A DNA stretch of 29,050 nucleotides from Nitrospiraceae bacterium UBA6905 (GTDB lineage Bacteria > Nitrospirota > Thermodesulfovibrionia > Thermodesulfovibrionales > UBA6898). Below the pieces are notes generated by a model. That model saw only the letters and a program-made list of their open reading frames with translations, ran no database searches and had not been told where the DNA came from. Shown here in pieces: positions 1-7,240 of the stretch. The position numbers and the translations under genes are program-made. Where the stretch lies: assembly GCA_002451165.1 (NCBI GenBank), contig DKBH01000032.1:1-29050 (forward strand). Direction: 5' to 3'. Position 1 is the stretch's first letter; each line of letters begins with the position of its first letter.

Positions 1-116
1 CGTCCAGTCGGAGCCTGTGACGCCTGTTCTTCGGAAAGGCCTTCACAGACTGCTTTCAGCTCCGCCATCTTCTCTCGCACCGTGCGGGAAAGTTCTGATC
101 CTTTTTCGGATGCCAT
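1..116 (-). CDS. Partial CDS, N-terminus of a possible DinB-like protein
   Basis: Only the first 38 codons lie in the window; the gene runs off the left edge. The reading starts MASEKGSELS and is strongly helical and charged, ending at residues QAPTGR. Many DinB-fold proteins have a similar helix ending in a Gly-Arg-Trp-Ser-type turn, so a DinB-like four-helix metal-binding protein is my guess, not a recognition. The start is well placed: AAAGGAGTC lies 7-13 bases upstream of the ATG, and an extended -10 element lies about 45 bases upstream. No catalytic or metal-binding residue is visible in the fragment. Confidence 0.5.
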   Translation of the reverse strand, partial: MASEKGSELSRTVREKMAELKAVCEGLSEEQASQAPTG

Positions 117-159
117 AACTCATGACTCCTTTCAACTGCCAGGCTGAACTGTCTGGCTC

Positions 160-168
160 ATTATAGCA
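160..168 (-). promoter_or_regulatory. Extended -10 promoter for the left-edge gene
   Basis: On the minus strand the bases read TGCTATAAT, a perfect extended -10 (TGn plus TATAAT). No good -35 is present, as expected for this promoter class. The 5' leader between it and the start at 116 carries a GCCAG/CTGGC inverted repeat (138-142 and 153-157). Confidence 0.45.
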
Positions 169-244
169 TGCAGCAGGGCCGCTATCCCTCCGGTATTTCC
201 GGTGGATGTTCGAAACCCTGCCTGTCGACGCGACGGTAAGCCAT

Positions 245-946
245 TCAGAAAGGTATGCCGACGATGAGCCTTAGATGCATGTCATCAGTCCTGCTATTTA
301 ATCCGAACACGGCACCGATAGTAGCCCAGAACCGGCCCTGAACCCATGCGATTGTCGGGCCGATCGCATATTCTCGTTCTGAATAACTGCCTTTTGACTC
401 CACCCCTATTCGGACTGCATGATGTACGGCGTAGCTGACAGCAGTGGCATACTCGTGTTCGACTTCACCGCTCCTGCCGAGTTCTGCCTCTATGATCTGG
501 TTATATGCGATATTGAGATTGCCGATATCCTTCGCCAGAACCAGCTTGGCCTCGATGGCATCCTCATCATGGACATCGATCTTGTATTCGAGATACAGAA
601 GAGGGTCAACGATATACCTGCCTCTTTCCCCAAATCTATACCGGGATTCTATCTTCATACCTGCATAATCAAGGGATTCTCCTGCGGCCTGGTCAGCTAC
701 CTGATACATTGCCACATCCCAGTGGTCGGTAATACCGTATTCGATTTCGACTTGGTGTTCGTACCCTGTGGTGCCGGATCGGTTAAAATCGGCTCTCTTG
801 ACAGTAAGTGAATATTCCACTTCGAAGCCGCCCTTTGGCAGCGTCAGGTATTCTACTGTCCAGACATAGCTCTTCTGGTCTGCCTCGGCAGCTGACGAAA
901 GCAATAGGCAGATAATGCTGAGAGTTACGGATAGATAGGTCTTCAT
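245..946 (-). CDS. Outer-membrane beta-barrel protein, probably iron-regulated
   Basis: This is an exported protein of about 233 residues. It opens with MKTYLSVTLS followed by a hydrophobic stretch and a small-residue cleavage region (SSAAEA), a standard Sec signal peptide. The mature part alternates polar and hydrophobic residues in about ten amphipathic strands, and the chain ends in phenylalanine (VGIPF), the usual C-terminal signature of barrels inserted by the Bam complex. An in-frame ATG at 988 exists, but it has no Shine-Dalgarno and would put a charged, lysine-rich stretch before the signal peptide. GGAG lies about 10 bases before the ATG at 946, so I prefer that start. A Fur-box-like sequence sits 125 bases upstream, just after the fur-like gene. 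I do not recognise the family; the substrate is unknown. Iron-linked uptake or an envelope response is inferred only from the Fur box. Confidence 0.8.
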   Translation of the reverse strand: MKTYLSVTLSIICLLLSSAAEADQKSYVWTVEYLTLPKGGFEVEYSLTVKRADFNRSGTTGYEHQVEIEYGITDHWDVAMYQVADQAAGESLDYAGMKIESRYRFGERGRYIVDPLLYLEYKIDVHDEDAIEAKLVLAKDIGNLNIAYNQIIEAELGRSGEVEHEYATAVSYAVHHAVRIGVESKGSYSEREYAIGPTIAWVQGRFWATIGAVFGLNSRTDDMHLRLIVGIPF

Positions 947-1070
947 CTTCTTTTTTTCTCCTTTTTCCTCTGTAGTCTTATCTTTCATGAGACAATGCGC
1001 TCATGGTACCGGCATGCAGCCCTTCTTCCCTCGGTCCCTCTTGCAGGCAAGAAATTGTTTATGATGGTAA

Positions 1071-1090
1071 TGATGATAATTATTATCAAT
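1071..1090 (-). promoter_or_regulatory. Fur-box-like operator upstream of the outer-membrane protein
   Basis: The plus strand reads TGATGATAATTATTATCAAT, close to the 19-bp Fur consensus GATAATGATAATCATTATC and largely palindromic around its centre. It lies between the stop of the fur-like gene and the outer-membrane protein gene, both on the minus strand, so the downstream gene likely has its own iron-repressed promoter. I could not place -35 and -10 boxes with confidence. Confidence 0.6.
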
Positions 1091-1111
1091 AGGAATTATT
1101 TAAAAAAAACA

Positions 1112-1540
1112 CTATCTACATTGCCTGCAGTACCCGTAAATCTCCAGCTTATGCTTCTGGGGAAGGAAGTCATTCGCCTCAGCCAGCTTGCCCTGAAGTA
1201 TTTCTATCTGATTGTCGAAGACTTCAATGAATCTTCCGCACTTCAAACAGATAAGATGGTCGTGGTGCGGCTGGCCGAATGTCAGCTCGAAGCGGGCCTT
1301 GCCGCTGCCGATCTTGATCTCCTCAGCAAGGCCAGCCTCACACAGGAGCCGGAGGTTGCGGTGTACTGTCGCAGAACCAATAGACTGATCTCGCTTCTTA
1401 AGGATATTGTAGAATTCGTCAATAGTGAAATGCGCCTTTGCAGCAAGAAATTCATCAAGTATCTGCTCGCGCTGTTTTGTCTGCCGCAGCCCTTTGCGTG
1501 TCAGGAATTCGGAAAAAATATCTTTTGCGGTTTTGATCAT
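1112..1540 (-). CDS. fur: Fur-family metal-dependent repressor
   Basis: About 142 residues, normal Fur length. The N-terminal half is the winged helix (LRQTKQREQIL, then SIGSATVHRNLRLL as the recognition region). The C-terminal half holds the HHDHLICLKCG metal and dimerisation motif and ends in CRQCR, so both CxxC pairs of a structural zinc site are present. HHDHLICL is the form seen in classical Fur, and the gene has a Fur box in its own promoter, so Fur is more likely than PerR or Zur, though this is not proven. A TTG six codons further upstream is in frame but lies within the -10 region, so translation must start at the ATG at 1540. That leaves a leader of only about 10 bases and no Shine-Dalgarno. 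Eight T residues follow the stop without a convincing stem. Confidence 0.85.
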   Translation of the reverse strand: MIKTAKDIFSEFLTRKGLRQTKQREQILDEFLAAKAHFTIDEFYNILKKRDQSIGSATVHRNLRLLCEAGLAEEIKIGSGKARFELTFGQPHHDHLICLKCGRFIEVFDNQIEILQGKLAEANDFLPQKHKLEIYGYCRQCR

Positions 1541-1586
1541 AATGATAATCGTTATCAATTATGCCGAAAAGTATTTCTGTTGTCAA
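1541..1586 (-). promoter_or_regulatory. fur promoter with overlapping Fur box (autoregulation)
   Basis: On the minus strand TTGACA (1586-1581) and CATAAT (1563-1558) are separated by exactly 17 bases. Immediately downstream, 1541-1560 reads AATGATAATCGTTATCAATT on the plus strand, a near-perfect Fur box covering the expected transcription start. Bound repressor would block initiation, which is the classical arrangement of an autoregulated fur gene. Confidence 0.75.
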
Positions 1587-1640
1587 CCGTTTTTTCTCAA
1601 GGCTTTAGCTATCTGATACGGTTGAAGAGAAAAAGCGGTT

Positions 1641-2576
1641 CTATGCTGCGCGTAGCAGGCTCATCACAGACGCCATATCCTCAGGCGGGGGTACAGAGAA
1701 CTCAAGTTGCTTCCGCGTGACAGGATGCGTAAATCCGAGAAGTTCTGCATGGAGCATCTGGCGTGGACAGGTTATTTTCCTCTTCCCGACGTCGATTACA
1801 CTCTTTGCGCCATATGTCCTGTCCCCCAGCACGGGATGACCGATGGAAGCAAAGTGCACCCGGATCTGGTGTGTGCGTCCGGTACCCAGCCGCGCTTCGA
1901 CGAGTGTTGCGGCGGGAAACCGTTCGATAACCCGCCAGGTAGTGACCGCTGCCTTGCCACGGCGGGAACGCGTGGACATTTTTTTGCGGTCTGATGCAGA
2001 CCGTCCGATGCTACGGTCAATACGTCCTTCGTCTGCCCGAAGGATTCCGAAGACGACGGCGCAGTATTTTCGGATGATGGTCCGACTCCTAAATTGTTCA
2101 ACCAAATCGTAATAGACCCTGTCATCCAGAGCGACTACCATGACACCCGACGTGTCCCGGTCAAGTCGGTGAACAACGCCGGGCCGGAGCGGGGCACCGA
2201 CGGATGCAAGCTTCGGGGCATGAAAGGCAACGGCATTCATCAGCGTTCCGCTGCTGTGGCCGGCAGAAGGATAGACGACCATACCGGGGGGTTTGTTCAC
2301 AACAATCACAAAGTCATCACGGAAGAGAACCTCGATCGGCAGATCCTCCGGAAGGAGTTCCTTCCGCTCTTCGAGGAAGAATATGCGCACGATATCGGCG
2401 CTTCGCGCCTTATAGTTGGGTTTTGTGCTTTTGCCATTCACGGTTAAGCAGGCATCTTTGATGAGTCTGCGCACCTGCGAACGAGTGAGTCCCGAGCGTT
2501 CGGACATGAGCATATCAATACGCCTGCCTGCCTGTTCGGCGGCTATTGTGAATTCGGTTATCGGCATCTGCATCAT
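1641..2576 (-). CDS. RluA/RluD-family 23S rRNA pseudouridine synthase
   Basis: 311 residues, the typical length of RluD-type enzymes, which convert specific uridines in large-subunit rRNA to pseudouridine. Residues about 16-65 form an S4 RNA-binding domain (SGLTRSQVRRLIKDACLTVNG). The catalytic domain carries the hallmark HRLDRDTSG at 136-144, with Asp139 as the expected nucleophile. Other family blocks are VVNKPPGMVVYP at about 92-103 and RTHQIRVHFASIGHPVLGD in the C-terminal half. The start region is MMQMPITEF with weak ribosome-binding signals, so any of three close ATGs could be used. Which uridines are modified (RluA, RluC or RluD sites) cannot be decided from sequence; the N-terminal S4 domain favours RluC/RluD types over RluA. 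Confidence 0.93.
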   Translation of the reverse strand: MMQMPITEFTIAAEQAGRRIDMLMSERSGLTRSQVRRLIKDACLTVNGKSTKPNYKARSADIVRIFFLEERKELLPEDLPIEVLFRDDFVIVVNKPPGMVVYPSAGHSSGTLMNAVAFHAPKLASVGAPLRPGVVHRLDRDTSGVMVVALDDRVYYDLVEQFRSRTIIRKYCAVVFGILRADEGRIDRSIGRSASDRKKMSTRSRRGKAAVTTWRVIERFPAATLVEARLGTGRTHQIRVHFASIGHPVLGDRTYGAKSVIDVGKRKITCPRQMLHAELLGFTHPVTRKQLEFSVPPPEDMASVMSLLRAA

Positions 2577-2697
2577 TCTACCGCAAAAGCTGATGCTTTG
2601 GCATAGCCTGCGACCCAGACATGGTTACGGATGATATTTCATGTGCTGGTGTCTTTCTCTGCGGTATAATTCATAATTATCTTTCATTAAGGAGCTC

Positions 2698-3216
2698 ATG
2701 ACGTTGCTGCGGGATAGGATAGTGAGAGAGCAGATTAAGGATGGACTGCGCTACTGGGTCTACATTCCGGCGGCAGTGATCTTTGGCGGGAAGTTTGCGG
2801 ACCTTCTTTTTGAACTCCCGGCCATGCCGAAACATGCGGGCTTTTCTCTAGCCTCGCTCACCTTGATCGTCGGCGGCACGGTTCTCATTCAGAAGGCCAC
2901 GAGGGACCTCGCGCTCTATGGCGAAGGAACACCGAATCCTCTGCGTCCTCCGAAGCGGCTGGTGGTGGAAGGAAGTTACGCTCTCTGCCGCCATCCCATG
3001 TTCCTTGGATATGATCTTGCTGCCCTCGGTGTTGTTATCCTCTTCGGGTCATGGGGCATGCTGCTTTTCGCATATCCTGTCTTTCTCCTTATGGAATACC
3101 GTTTCCTCAGATCCGAGGAGAAAATACTCGAAAAGCGCTTCGGAGCGCAGTTCTCGGCATACCGAAGGTGCGTTCCGCTCCTGGTTCCGCGGCGCAGAAA
3201 ACAGCAGCTGTCATGA
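2698..3216 (+). CDS. Isoprenylcysteine carboxyl methyltransferase (ICMT/PEMT)-like membrane methyltransferase
   Basis: 172 residues with three to four hydrophobic segments (about 19-38, 50-66, 103-132). The SAM-binding block of the ICMT/PEMT superfamily is clear: LCRHPMFLGY at about 97-105, then the C-terminal RSEEKILEKRFG...YRR (about 138-157). These integral membrane enzymes methylate lipid or prenyl-linked groups using S-adenosylmethionine. AAGGAG sits just before the ATG, and a TATAAT (2665-2670) lies upstream without a good -35. It is the first gene of a plus-strand run, and its TGA overlaps the next ATG (ATGA), so the two are probably translationally coupled. The neighbour is an isoprenoid synthase-like enzyme, so an isoprenoid-derived substrate is plausible but inferred. 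Confidence 0.85.
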   Translation: MTLLRDRIVREQIKDGLRYWVYIPAAVIFGGKFADLLFELPAMPKHAGFSLASLTLIVGGTVLIQKATRDLALYGEGTPNPLRPPKRLVVEGSYALCRHPMFLGYDLAALGVVILFGSWGMLLFAYPVFLLMEYRFLRSEEKILEKRFGAQFSAYRRCVPLLVPRRRKQQLS

Positions 3217-4244
3217 TAGCGGTATCGGCTATCAGGAGGTTCTATCCTTCGATCAACGAGCACCGGGCCGTGGAGAAGGAGATATATCGCCTTTTGAGCA
3301 AGATGCTTGACGAACCGTATATCAGAGCGGAGGGTGAGGTGCTGAGTGCGGCCAACTATATCCGCAAGAACTTCTTTTCCATACTTTTCCTGAACATTTA
3401 CCGTGCGCTCGACATACCCTATGCACGCCGCGTCATGTACGGCATCATCAACCATTCCATCAGGGGGATTATAACCGGCACGGACAATATTCTGGATGAT
3501 GAGTACAAGGAGCTTCTGCCCCTGAGGTTTCCTGAAGGTGCGACACGGTTCAAGAGCGTGATGCATATCCTGCTCTTTGACCGCTTTCTCTTCAGGGTCC
3601 TGGATGAGGCAGTGAAGGACGAACTTATATCGATTGTCGGGAAATACGAGGTGCAACAGCGCATTTTCTCTGCCATGGTCCCGATCGGGGAGGAAGAAGC
3701 GAGCGAGGAGAAGGGTATTTCTGTAATCCTGCCTCCCCGAGAGATTCTGTCTTCCGTGCATATGCATAAGGGTGGGAATCTCTTGCGACTTGCCTTTGTT
3801 GCACCCCGTCTCCTCGAAAAGGAACTCGCCGGGGAACTGGAGCTCGTCGACCGGGGTATCTATGCTCTCGGCATGGCGCTCCAGGTCATAGATGATCTTA
3901 CGGATTTTTACGATGATATCCTGCGGCGGCGCCATAATTATCTTGTATCTTCCATCACGTTTGAGGGTAAGCCATCGGAGAAAATGAAACTGCGCCTGCT
4001 TCTTGACGGCAGCCCGGCTCAGCCCGCTTCGATCGAAAAAGAATATGCCGCATCTGTCGCCCGGGTGATGGAACGCGCCATCGGCGAGGCACTTGCCGGA
4101 TTCAACTGTCTTTACGAGGCGGGCTATAGGATCACCCCGGTGCAGGCCATGGGGCTCATACGCTATCTCTTCAAGCTCAGGGGCGTCAAGAACCTTCTCG
4201 CATTGCTGCCGGAACATTGCAATGCAACGCTCTCGGCAACGTGA
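3213..4244 (+). CDS. Polyprenyl-synthetase-like class I isoprenoid enzyme
   Basis: 343 residues, all helical in character. Two aspartate-rich motifs in the right order mark the class I isoprenoid synthase fold: DNILDDE at 91-97 (first motif, altered from DDxxD) and QVIDDLTDFYDD at 224-235 (second motif). HKGGNLLRLAF at about 185-195 sits where the conserved lysine motif of trans-prenyltransferases falls. Such enzymes bind diphosphate through magnesium and either chain isoprene units or cyclise them. The usual LxHDD first motif is missing, so the product may differ from a plain polyprenyl diphosphate. The start is fixed by the ATGA overlap with the methyltransferase; longer in-frame starts would overlap that gene heavily. 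The FtsX-type transporter gene follows after 43 bases. Confidence 0.8.
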   Translation: MIAVSAIRRFYPSINEHRAVEKEIYRLLSKMLDEPYIRAEGEVLSAANYIRKNFFSILFLNIYRALDIPYARRVMYGIINHSIRGIITGTDNILDDEYKELLPLRFPEGATRFKSVMHILLFDRFLFRVLDEAVKDELISIVGKYEVQQRIFSAMVPIGEEEASEEKGISVILPPREILSSVHMHKGGNLLRLAFVAPRLLEKELAGELELVDRGIYALGMALQVIDDLTDFYDDILRRRHNYLVSSITFEGKPSEKMKLRLLLDGSPAQPASIEKEYAASVARVMERAIGEALAGFNCLYEAGYRITPVQAMGLIRYLFKLRGVKNLLALLPEHCNATLSAT

Positions 4245-4287
4245 TGGTCATTCTTCTTTATTTTCCCTGCAGCGGTATACTATTTGG

Positions 4288-5511
4288 GTGAAGACATTTC
4301 TTCTGTTCGCTCATATCGCGTTCCGCAATGTGCGGCGAAATGCGCGCAGGTCGCTCTTCACGATCGTTGCGATCGCCTTCGGCCTTTTCTGTCTCATCAT
4401 TTTTCAGGCGCTCAAGGTCGGGTTGCACCGCGAGATGGTGGTGAGCACGGTGCAGCTTGATGCCGGGACGCTGCAGGTCCATGCTGCAGGATATGAGGTG
4501 AACCTTGCAGCGCTGAAAAAGATACCTGACCCCGGAAAGGTCATTGCGGCCCTTGATCAGCTGGGGGAGACGAGGTACGGCAGAAGGGTGAAGACGTCCG
4601 GCCTTATCCTTTCCGGTAAAAGAAGCTCTTCCGTTCTCTTGTCCGGTGTTGACCCGTCTGAGGAGCAGCGGGTCACCTTCATATCCGGCAAAGTTGTCGG
4701 AGGGAGCTATGTTGGCCGGAACAGCGGTATCGTGCTGGGCGAGGAACTTGCGCAGAGTATCGGCCTAGGGCTCGGTGACGAAGTGACCGTCATGTCGCAG
4801 GATATGTCCGGCCTTCCCGTTACCGGCAAGTTTCCGGTCACAGGCATATACCGGACAGAGCTTGCCGCTTTTGACCGCACACACGCCTTCCTGTCTATCG
4901 GCCGGATGCAGGAGTTTCTCCATGCCGATGATGTCGTCAGCGAGATTGCGATGCGTTCGGACAGCCGTGATGAGCATGCACTTGCAGAGCGTCTCGCCTT
5001 GGCGCTTCCTGCTGCAGACTACCAGATCAGGACCTGGAAGGAAATAGCCCCTGATGTGATACAGCTCATCGATCTTAATGACGCGACCATGCAACTCTTG
5101 ATCCTGATCGTATTTGCCATCATAGCAATGGGCATAACGAATACGATGACCATGGTGGTCTTCGAGCGGTTTCGGGAGTTGGGCATCATATCGGCCATCG
5201 GAACGCCGCCATCGGGCATCCTGATGATGGTGGTGATGGAATCATGCTGCCTCGGCGCGATAGCCTCGCTGCTCGGCAGCGCAGCGGCTGTGGCAGCCTG
5301 CACCTATCTGGGCAGATACGGTATCGACCTTACGGCCTTCACCAGTGCCAATCAGTACTTTGCCAACAGTCATGTCCTGAAGGCGCATCTGCTGACCAAG
5401 GACCTGCTAGCAGCAAATGTAATCACGCTGCTCACGGCGGTCGTCGGCGGCATCTACCCTGCCTGGAAGGCGTCGCGACTCAAGCCGGTAGATGCTATTG
5501 CGCATACCTAA
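4288..5511 (+). CDS. ABC transporter permease, FtsX/MacB/LolC type
   Basis: About 407 residues from a GTG start. The layout is that of MacB/LolCE permeases: one N-terminal membrane helix (RRSLFTIVAIAFGLFCLIIFQAL), a large periplasmic MacB-PCD-like domain of roughly 220 residues, then three membrane helices near the C-terminus. The conserved cytoplasmic coupling block NTMTMVVFERFRELGIISAIG faces the ATPase. These transporters do not pump across a channel; they use ATP to extract or move lipoproteins, peptides or lipids at the outer face of the inner membrane. The start is uncertain: the frame is open back into the previous gene, and I chose GTG 4288 because the conserved N-terminus begins there. 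The ATPase gene follows after 8 bases. No adaptor or outer-membrane partner is encoded nearby. Confidence 0.85.
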   Translation: MKTFLLFAHIAFRNVRRNARRSLFTIVAIAFGLFCLIIFQALKVGLHREMVVSTVQLDAGTLQVHAAGYEVNLAALKKIPDPGKVIAALDQLGETRYGRRVKTSGLILSGKRSSSVLLSGVDPSEEQRVTFISGKVVGGSYVGRNSGIVLGEELAQSIGLGLGDEVTVMSQDMSGLPVTGKFPVTGIYRTELAAFDRTHAFLSIGRMQEFLHADDVVSEIAMRSDSRDEHALAERLALALPAADYQIRTWKEIAPDVIQLIDLNDATMQLLILIVFAIIAMGITNTMTMVVFERFRELGIISAIGTPPSGILMMVVMESCCLGAIASLLGSAAAVAACTYLGRYGIDLTAFTSANQYFANSHVLKAHLLTKDLLAANVITLLTAVVGGIYPAWKASRLKPVDAIAHT

Positions 5512-5519
5512 GAAACGGT

Positions 5520-6203
5520 ATGGCACTTATTGAGCTGACCAACGTGAGAAAGACGTACCGAACGGACGGCATGGAACTGCATGCATTTTCAGCGGACCGG
5601 ATGGAGATCGACCGGGGAGAGTTCGTATGCGTTGCCGGTCCTTCGGGCTCAGGAAAGACAACGATCCTGAACCTTATCGGTGCTATCGACTGCCCTACCA
5701 CGGGGTCGATCACGGTCGCCGGAAGAGAGACCAGGGGGTTGAGTCCGTCTGATGCGGCAAGAATGCGGCGCGATACCGTTGGCTTCATCTTTCAGTCCTA
5801 TAATCTCATCCCCGTGCTGACGGCCTATGAGAATGTCGAATATGTGCTGCTCCTAAAAGGGGTAAAGCAGGTTGAGCGCCGGCAGAGGGTGTCCGAGGCG
5901 CTGGTAAGCGTGGGATTGAAGGACATGATGCGAAAACTGCCGAAAGAGATGAGCGGAGGGCAACAGCAGCGTGTCGCCGTTGCACGGGCCATTGTCGCAG
6001 CTCCGCCCATCGTTCTGGCCGACGAACCAACCGCCAATCTCGACTCCGTTACCGGCCGGCACCTGGTGGCCCTGCTTCACCGGTTGAACCTTGAACAAGG
6101 AACTACCTTTGTCTTTTCCTCCCATGACCCGGTGATCATTGAGTATGCCGACCGCATCATCACCCTGCAGGATGGCCGCGTCATCAGTGACAGAAGGTGC
6201 TAA
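5520..6203 (+). CDS. ABC transporter ATPase, LolD/MacB type
   Basis: 227 residues, the standard length for a LolD-class ATPase subunit. All nucleotide-binding motifs are intact: Walker A GPSGSGKTT (40-48), Q-loop FIFQSYNLIP (about 90-99), signature MSGGQQQR (144-151), Walker B IVLADEPT (164-171), and the H-loop SSHDP near 203. It should power the permease encoded immediately upstream. The start MALIELTNVRK matches the family's usual N-terminus and lies 8 bases after the permease stop, so the two are certainly cotranscribed. The AYENVEYVL stretch is typical of the LolD/FtsE/MacB group. Confidence 0.95.
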   Translation: MALIELTNVRKTYRTDGMELHAFSADRMEIDRGEFVCVAGPSGSGKTTILNLIGAIDCPTTGSITVAGRETRGLSPSDAARMRRDTVGFIFQSYNLIPVLTAYENVEYVLLLKGVKQVERRQRVSEALVSVGLKDMMRKLPKEMSGGQQQRVAVARAIVAAPPIVLADEPTANLDSVTGRHLVALLHRLNLEQGTTFVFSSHDPVIIEYADRIITLQDGRVISDRRC

Positions 6204-6236
6204 AATAATACGAGGAGAGGGAGAAAGGAGTTCTCT

Positions 6237-6776
6237 GTGAAGGACAACCCTATCATAGATGAAGTGCCCGGACTGTACCGGATCATGCCGCTCAGGGTCT
6301 TCAGAAAAACGCAGAATGTGACCTTTGATTTCGTCCCCGTGGATCTTCTGCCGAGGATAGATGCCATAGACCGCGTGCTCCACGAAAGTCATGCCTCATC
6401 TCCGGGGCCGGTCGGCAACATTGAGCGGCCATGGTATATGCATCCCTTTCAGGACGACAATCTGATCGTGCTCCATGGCATGCGGCATGTCGAGATCTAT
6501 ACGTTCGAGCACGGAAGGATCGAAAGGTTCACAGTGACACCACATGAGATCATACGGGATGGGCAGGTATTCTATAAAGGTGGTGCCATGCTCGTTTGGC
6601 CCCGCAATGTCTTCCACCGCATTCTGTCTGATGCGCAGGGGTCGGCATCGCTCAATCTGGCGGTCCATTACGAGGGGTTTGACATCAGGACCAATTTCAA
6701 CATATATCAGCTCGAAATCGCGAGCGGGGAGTATGGTGTCATCCGGGAGGGCTATCTCGACCAGTCGCCGTCATAA
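6237..6776 (+). CDS. Cupin-like protein of unknown function
   Basis: 179 residues starting at GTG with AAAGGAG six bases upstream. Residues 68-150 read as a beta-sandwich: MHPFQDDNLIVLHGMRHVEI, then a turn, then GGAMLVWPRNVFHRI, and a third strand set LNLAVHYEGFDIRTNFNIYQLE. The pattern of His69, a glycine-rich turn and a second block with WPRNVFHRI resembles the two cupin motifs, although the full HxH(x)4E set is not evident, so metal binding is uncertain. No signal peptide or membrane segment. It follows the ATPase by 33 bases and is likely the last gene of the 2698-6776 operon. It could be a sugar or lipid intermediate isomerase or a sensor; I do not recognise the exact family. Confidence 0.65.
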   Translation: MKDNPIIDEVPGLYRIMPLRVFRKTQNVTFDFVPVDLLPRIDAIDRVLHESHASSPGPVGNIERPWYMHPFQDDNLIVLHGMRHVEIYTFEHGRIERFTVTPHEIIRDGQVFYKGGAMLVWPRNVFHRILSDAQGSASLNLAVHYEGFDIRTNFNIYQLEIASGEYGVIREGYLDQSPS

Positions 6777-6826
6777 GGTCAGCCTGACTAATTGCATTCT
6801 TCGATCTCCGGGAACATCCCGAAAAG

Positions 6827-6869
6827 ATGGGGAAGGCGGCGATGACCAGGTCGTTGCTGCCTTCCCCAT
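6827..6869 (-). terminator. Hairpin terminator between convergent genes
   Basis: Arms 6827-6840 and 6856-6869 pair over 14 bases with one mismatch around a 15-base loop. Reading the minus strand, the stem is followed by TCTTTTC, so it best serves the two-CW gene (stop at 6895). On the plus strand no T-run follows, though the stem could still slow transcription leaving the cupin-like gene. Confidence 0.55.
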
Positions 6870-6894
6870 TGACCGATGCCGGCTGTAAGCCGTA

Positions 6895-7167
6895 CTAGCT
6901 TCGGAAATAGATCTGCCGGAACTTGCCCCGCTCTTCTTCCTGCACCTTTTTTCGGAAGTCGCAGTCACTGCAGAGCAGTACCTTTTGCGCGTATGTGCCC
7001 TGCTTCTTGCCGACACAGTACGTGCCTTCCACAGCCCAACATACTCTGCCGCCATTTTTTCCTCTATTGACGGCGTGCGCATGTATCTCAGTAACAGCGG
7101 GACATATGCCCTGCTTACCCGAACCATCCATGCCACACTTCATGAACTCCCAGCAATTTTCTGTCAT
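6895..7167 (-). CDS. Two-CW domain cysteine-rich protein
   Basis: 90 residues. It begins MTENCWEFMKCG and contains a second CWAVEGTYC block, followed by KVLLCSDCDFRKKVQEEE. This is the two-CW arrangement known from small cysteine-rich proteins in anaerobic lineages, often found alone or joined to sensor and methyl-accepting proteins. Eight cysteines in CWx4C, CPA, CWx5C and CxxC patterns suggest a metal or iron-sulfur site; no function is established. The ribosome-binding site GGGAGGTAA is strong and six bases before the ATG. It is transcribed toward the cupin-like gene and ends at a hairpin. Confidence 0.8.
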   Translation of the reverse strand: MTENCWEFMKCGMDGSGKQGICPAVTEIHAHAVNRGKNGGRVCWAVEGTYCVGKKQGTYAQKVLLCSDCDFRKKVQEEERGKFRQIYFRS

Positions 7168-7240
7168 GGCGTATTACCTCCCTTTCTCAACCAAGCACCT
7201 GCCAGTGCGGCAGGCACGACCATGCAACAAGCGTGGCTGA

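Noticed and set aside
995..1720. 241-codon plus-strand frame over the fur-like gene
   Set aside because: The minus strand encodes a complete Fur-family protein with a matched promoter and operator.
2976..4217. 413-codon minus-strand frame across the methyltransferase and isoprenoid synthase genes
   Set aside because: The plus-strand proteins carry conserved motifs and tight operon geometry; the minus frame shows none.
5853..6392. 179-codon minus-strand frame across the ATPase and cupin-like genes
   Set aside because: It opposes the intact ATPase motifs and has no signals of its own.
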